From: Cloacimonetes bacterium UBA5456
GTDB lineage: Bacteria; Cloacimonadota; Cloacimonadia; Cloacimonadales; Cloacimonadaceae
Assembly: GCA_002427325.1 (NCBI GenBank)
Contig: DIQS01000068.1
Coordinates: 1 to 7,434 of the forward strand
Length of the DNA stretch: 7,434 nucleotides
Direction of reading: 5' to 3'
In this document: positions 5,992 to 7,434 of the stretch, piece after piece
Layout of the letters: each line of letters starts with the position of its first letter
Position numbering within the stretch: position 1 is the stretch's first letter
Notes under the pieces: model-generated
Seen by the model: the letters and a program-made list of their open reading frames with translations, nothing else
Databases searched by the model: none
What the model was told of the DNA's origin: nothing
Made by a program: the position numbers and the translations under genes

Positions 5992-7150
5992 AATTCTTTA
6001 ATTCTTTGATCTTTTCCCAGCTCATCTGCTCGGCGTTCATCCCAAAATGTCCATAAGCAGCCGTGGAAAAATAGATGGGCTTACGTAAATCAAGGTATTC
6101 AATAATTCCATTTACTGTCAAGTCAAATTCTTGACGAATAAGATTTTCTATCTCTGAATCCGAAATAATCCCGCTGCCTTGGGTGTCCACCATCAGCGAA
6201 ACCGGCTCGATCTCGCCGATGACGAAGCTGAGTTGCAGCAAGCATTCTTTCGCTAAACCGTTGCCTACCACACTCTTGGCGATGTGCCGCGCCATATATG
6301 CCGCACTTCTATCCACCTTCGTGGGGTCCTTGCCGGAAAATGCACCACCGCCATGAGGCGCCCAACCGCCGTAAGTATCGACGATTATCTTGCGCCCGGT
6401 GAGCCCTGTATCCGCAGCAGGTCCGCCATTGTGCCAAGCCCCCAAAGGATTGATCTGAATCTTCACATTGGTACAATTCAATCCGCCGCCACAGTATTCC
6501 GCAAGCACTTTTTTCACGACTTTTTCAGTGATAAGCTCTTGCATTTCACGATATTTCGCATCGCTCAGAACCTTATGATTTGTGGAAATCACCACGTTCT
6601 CGATTCTTTTTGGCTCGCGTCCCTGATAGCGAATGCTCACCTGACTCTTGGAATCCGGATAGAGCATGAACAGAGTTCCATCCTTGCGCAAAGCGGTAAG
6701 CTCTTTGAGCAAAGCTTGAGAAATCTCGATGGGAAGCGGCATGAGCGCCTCGCATTGCGAACAGGCATAGCCAAACATGAGCCCTTGGTCGCCCGCACCC
6801 TTATTCTCGTTCAGCTCAAGAGTTTGCTGATGCAAGAGATCAGTGATCTCACAACTATCGTCAAAATTAAGCTCCGGATCGGTATAGCCAATTTTCCTGA
6901 TCACTTCCCGCGCTACTTTTTCGTGATCCACCTTGGCGCGCGAAGCTATTTCGCCGGAAAGAACCAGCCTGTTTTTGGTTGCAAGAGTCTCGCAAGCCAC
7001 GCGGCTAAAAGGATCCTCTCTTAAATATGCGTCTAAAATAGCGTCTGAAATTTGGTCACAGACCTTGTCGGGATGTCCCTCGGACACAGATTCTGAAGTG
7101 AATATATATTCGCCCCTATTCTCACAATGTTCCTTGTGCACTGCTGTCAT
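5990..7150 (-). CDS. metK: S-adenosylmethionine synthetase
   Basis: Makes S-adenosylmethionine from methionine and ATP in the cytoplasm, supplying the cell's main methyl donor. The product is 386 aa, the family's usual size. Motifs seen: FTSESVSEGHPDK (17-29, ATP-binding His and Asp), GAGDQG (118-123), DTGLTGRK (247-254) with the Asp, Arg and Lys that contact substrate across the dimer, and the phosphate-binding loop GGGAFSGKD (267-275). The start is the ATG at 7150, since AAGGAG lies six bases upstream; the frame runs on to a GTG at 7177 but that region is leader. The N-terminus is about ten residues longer than in E. coli before FTSES. One stretch (234-246, NPLGAWHNGGPAA) departs from the common NPTGRFVxGGPxG form. 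It is the first gene of the apparent operon, 8 nt ahead of kdsA. Confidence 0.98.
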   Translation of the reverse strand: MTAVHKEHCENRGEYIFTSESVSEGHPDKVCDQISDAILDAYLREDPFSRVACETLATKNRLVLSGEIASRAKVDHEKVAREVIRKIGYTDPELNFDDSCEITDLLHQQTLELNENKGAGDQGLMFGYACSQCEALMPLPIEISQALLKELTALRKDGTLFMLYPDSKSQVSIRYQGREPKRIENVVISTNHKVLSDAKYREMQELITEKVVKKVLAEYCGGGLNCTNVKIQINPLGAWHNGGPAADTGLTGRKIIVDTYGGWAPHGGGAFSGKDPTKVDRSAAYMARHIAKSVVGNGLAKECLLQLSFVIGEIEPVSLMVDTQGSGIISDSEIENLIRQEFDLTVNGIIEYLDLRKPIYFSTAAYGHFGMNAEQMSWEKIKELKN

Positions 7151-7156
7151 TTCTTT

Positions 7157-7162
7157 CTCCTT
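7157..7162 (-). promoter_or_regulatory. Ribosome binding site for metK
   Basis: AAGGAG on the minus strand, six bases before the ATG at 7150. It is the strongest Shine-Dalgarno sequence in the window and rules out the longer frame that begins at 7177. Confidence 0.85.
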
Positions 7163-7173
7163 AATCTTAGCAG

Positions 7174-7199
7174 GCACGCATCATTTCATTGGTGCATGC
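7174..7199 (-). promoter_or_regulatory. 5'-leader stem-loop of metK
   Basis: Inverted repeat in the metK leader. As minus-strand RNA it folds into a stem of nine pairs, including one G-U and one internal C/A mismatch, closed by a six-base AUGAAA loop. It sits exactly where the predicted transcript would begin (about 7198) and ends 11 bases before the Shine-Dalgarno. It could be a 5'-end protective stem, a regulatory RNA element or a protein operator. I see no match to a known SAM riboswitch class. The structure is seen in the sequence; any role is inference. Confidence 0.45.
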
Positions 7200-7204
7200 G
7201 CTCA

Positions 7205-7233
7205 ATTATATAATAGTCTATTTTCGCCCGAAA
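7205..7233 (-). promoter_or_regulatory. Probable sigma-70-type promoter for the metK operon
   Basis: A perfect TATAAT -10 element on the minus strand at 7210-7205, with a poor -35 (TTTCGG, 7233-7228) at 17-bp spacing. The predicted start is near 7198, giving a leader of about 48 nt. It lies between the terminator that ends the tRNA unit and metK, which is where an operon promoter is needed. A second overlapping TATTAT at 7215-7210 could shift the start by a few bases. Confidence 0.5.
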
Positions 7234-7238
7234 GCGGG
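7227..7238. repeat. Short GC-rich inverted repeat overlapping the -35 region
   Basis: CCCG-AAAG-CGGG, a 4-bp perfect arm with a 4-base spacer, flanked by TTTT on the left and by TTTTATT on the right. It covers the place where the -35 of the metK promoter would be. It may be a small operator half-site pair or simply chance; as a terminator for the plus strand it is too short, and there is no plus-strand gene to end. Confidence 0.3.
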
Positions 7239-7300
7239 TTTTATTATCGTTTATCTGCGGCATGAACTCTATGCATTTGCGTTTGATAAATCTCGACACG

Positions 7301-7328
7301 AAAAAAGCCGACTTGCTAAAGCCGGCTT
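7301..7328 (-). terminator. Rho-independent terminator after the tRNA
   Basis: Read on the minus strand, a 10-pair stem (nine Watson-Crick pairs and one G-U) with a four-base UAGC loop is followed by an uninterrupted run of U. Stem arms are at 7328-7319 and 7314-7305, with the T-run continuing to 7301. The strand is set by the T-run; read on plus, the stem is followed by CTAAAC. It ends the transcript of the tRNA at the right edge and separates it from the metK operon. Confidence 0.85.
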
Positions 7329-7400
7329 CTAAACTTTGTCTAACCGAACTTTAGCACATTTATTACGCGGAGCAAAGAGCAAATTACCGCAAGAAAGATT

Positions 7401-7434
7401 TGGTGCATCTTCGGGGATTCGAACCCCGGACCCA
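7401..7434 (-). tRNA. tRNA, 3' part only (isotype not determinable)
   Basis: The 3' end of a tRNA read on the minus strand and cut by the window edge. Visible parts: the end of the variable loop (GGGTC), a perfect 5-bp T-stem CGGGG/CCCCG around the loop TTCGAAT, the 3' acceptor strand AAGATGC, discriminator A and an encoded CCA. The anticodon lies outside the window, so the amino acid cannot be stated. The acceptor predicts that the gene starts with GCATCTT; some bacterial tRNA-Arg genes begin similarly (GCATC), which is only a weak hint. Confidence 0.93.

Larger units (their letters stand above)
1..7150 (-). other. Predicted metK-kdsA-kdsC-lptC-lptA-lptB-rpoN-lpd operon
   Basis: Eight genes on one strand with very tight spacing: metK/kdsA 8 nt apart, kdsA/kdsC 17-nt overlap, kdsC/lptC 34 nt apart (or an 11-nt overlap with the earlier start), lptC/lptA 23-nt overlap, lptA/lptB 32 nt apart, lptB/rpoN 4-nt overlap, rpoN/lpd 6 nt apart. 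No terminator-like hairpin with a T-run was seen between genes. The far end lies outside the window. A single transcript is inferred from spacing; internal promoters cannot be excluded. Confidence 0.8.

Noticed and set aside
6284..7024. 246-codon open frame on the plus strand opposite metK
   Set aside because: It lies entirely antisense to the unmistakable metK gene, has no ribosome site or recognisable motif, and its composition is that of a codon-bias shadow.
7151..7200. Known SAM riboswitch in the metK leader
   Set aside because: The leader is only about 48 nt and I see no SAM-I core sequence, no SMK-box and no loop complementary to the Shine-Dalgarno. An Rfam search would settle it.
7227..7245. 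Possible plus-strand terminator (short GC stem followed by TTTTATT)
   Set aside because: The stem has only four strong pairs and there is no plus-strand gene upstream to terminate.
7151..7300. A sigma-54 (-24/-12) promoter upstream of metK, suggested by rpoN being in the operon
   Set aside because: I found no TGGCAC-N5-TTGC-like pair in the leader by eye on the minus strand.
7190..7408. Shared 8-mer ATGCACCA in the tRNA 3' end (7408-7401) and the metK leader (7197-7190)
   Set aside because: Too short to indicate duplication or an attachment site; there is no integrase gene or extended repeat nearby, and the leader copy is not followed by other tRNA parts.

Overview
The window holds one tightly packed block of core chromosomal genes, all read from the minus strand (right to left). 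It suggests a Gram-negative (diderm) bacterium with Kdo-containing lipopolysaccharide, because it encodes two Kdo-synthesis enzymes and three parts of the Lpt machinery that moves LPS to the outer membrane. Base composition is moderate and looks even throughout, with no mobile element, CRISPR array, integrase or other sign of recent transfer. I cannot name the organism. The separate lptA and lptB genes, a predicted lipoprotein-type LptC and an enlarged LptA point away from a typical gammaproteobacterium. An FCB-group or candidate-phylum lineage such as Cloacimonadota is only a guess.

Layout in the direction of transcription: a truncated tRNA at the right edge (7434-7401), with a rho-independent terminator 72 nt beyond its CCA end; a 250-nt non-coding gap (7400-7151) carrying a probable promoter and a 5'-leader hairpin; then metK (S-adenosylmethionine synthetase), kdsA (Kdo-8-phosphate synthase), kdsC (Kdo-8-phosphate phosphatase), lptC, lptA and lptB (LPS transport), rpoN (sigma-54), and the first half of a dihydrolipoamide dehydrogenase gene (lpd) cut by the left edge. 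Gene boundaries are 32 nt or less apart, or overlap by 4, 17 or 23 nt, apart from 34 nt between kdsC and the preferred lptC start, so this is very likely one operon. Apart from the leader and tRNA region, no stretch over 35 nt is non-coding.

Together, KdsA condenses phosphoenolpyruvate with arabinose-5-phosphate and KdsC dephosphorylates the product to free Kdo for inner-core LPS. LptB drives LPS extraction from the inner membrane, and LptC and LptA form part of the periplasmic bridge. The kdsC-lptC-lptA-lptB-rpoN order is a known conserved arrangement in proteobacteria, where hpf and ptsN usually follow rpoN. Here an FAD-dependent lipoamide dehydrogenase follows instead, and metK plus kdsA lead the cluster.

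I found no convincing undescribed system. The items most worth a second look are the stem-loop at the predicted metK transcript start, the unusual operon ends (metK first, lpd last), the roughly doubled LptA, the LptC lipoprotein prediction and an unusual loop in MetK.
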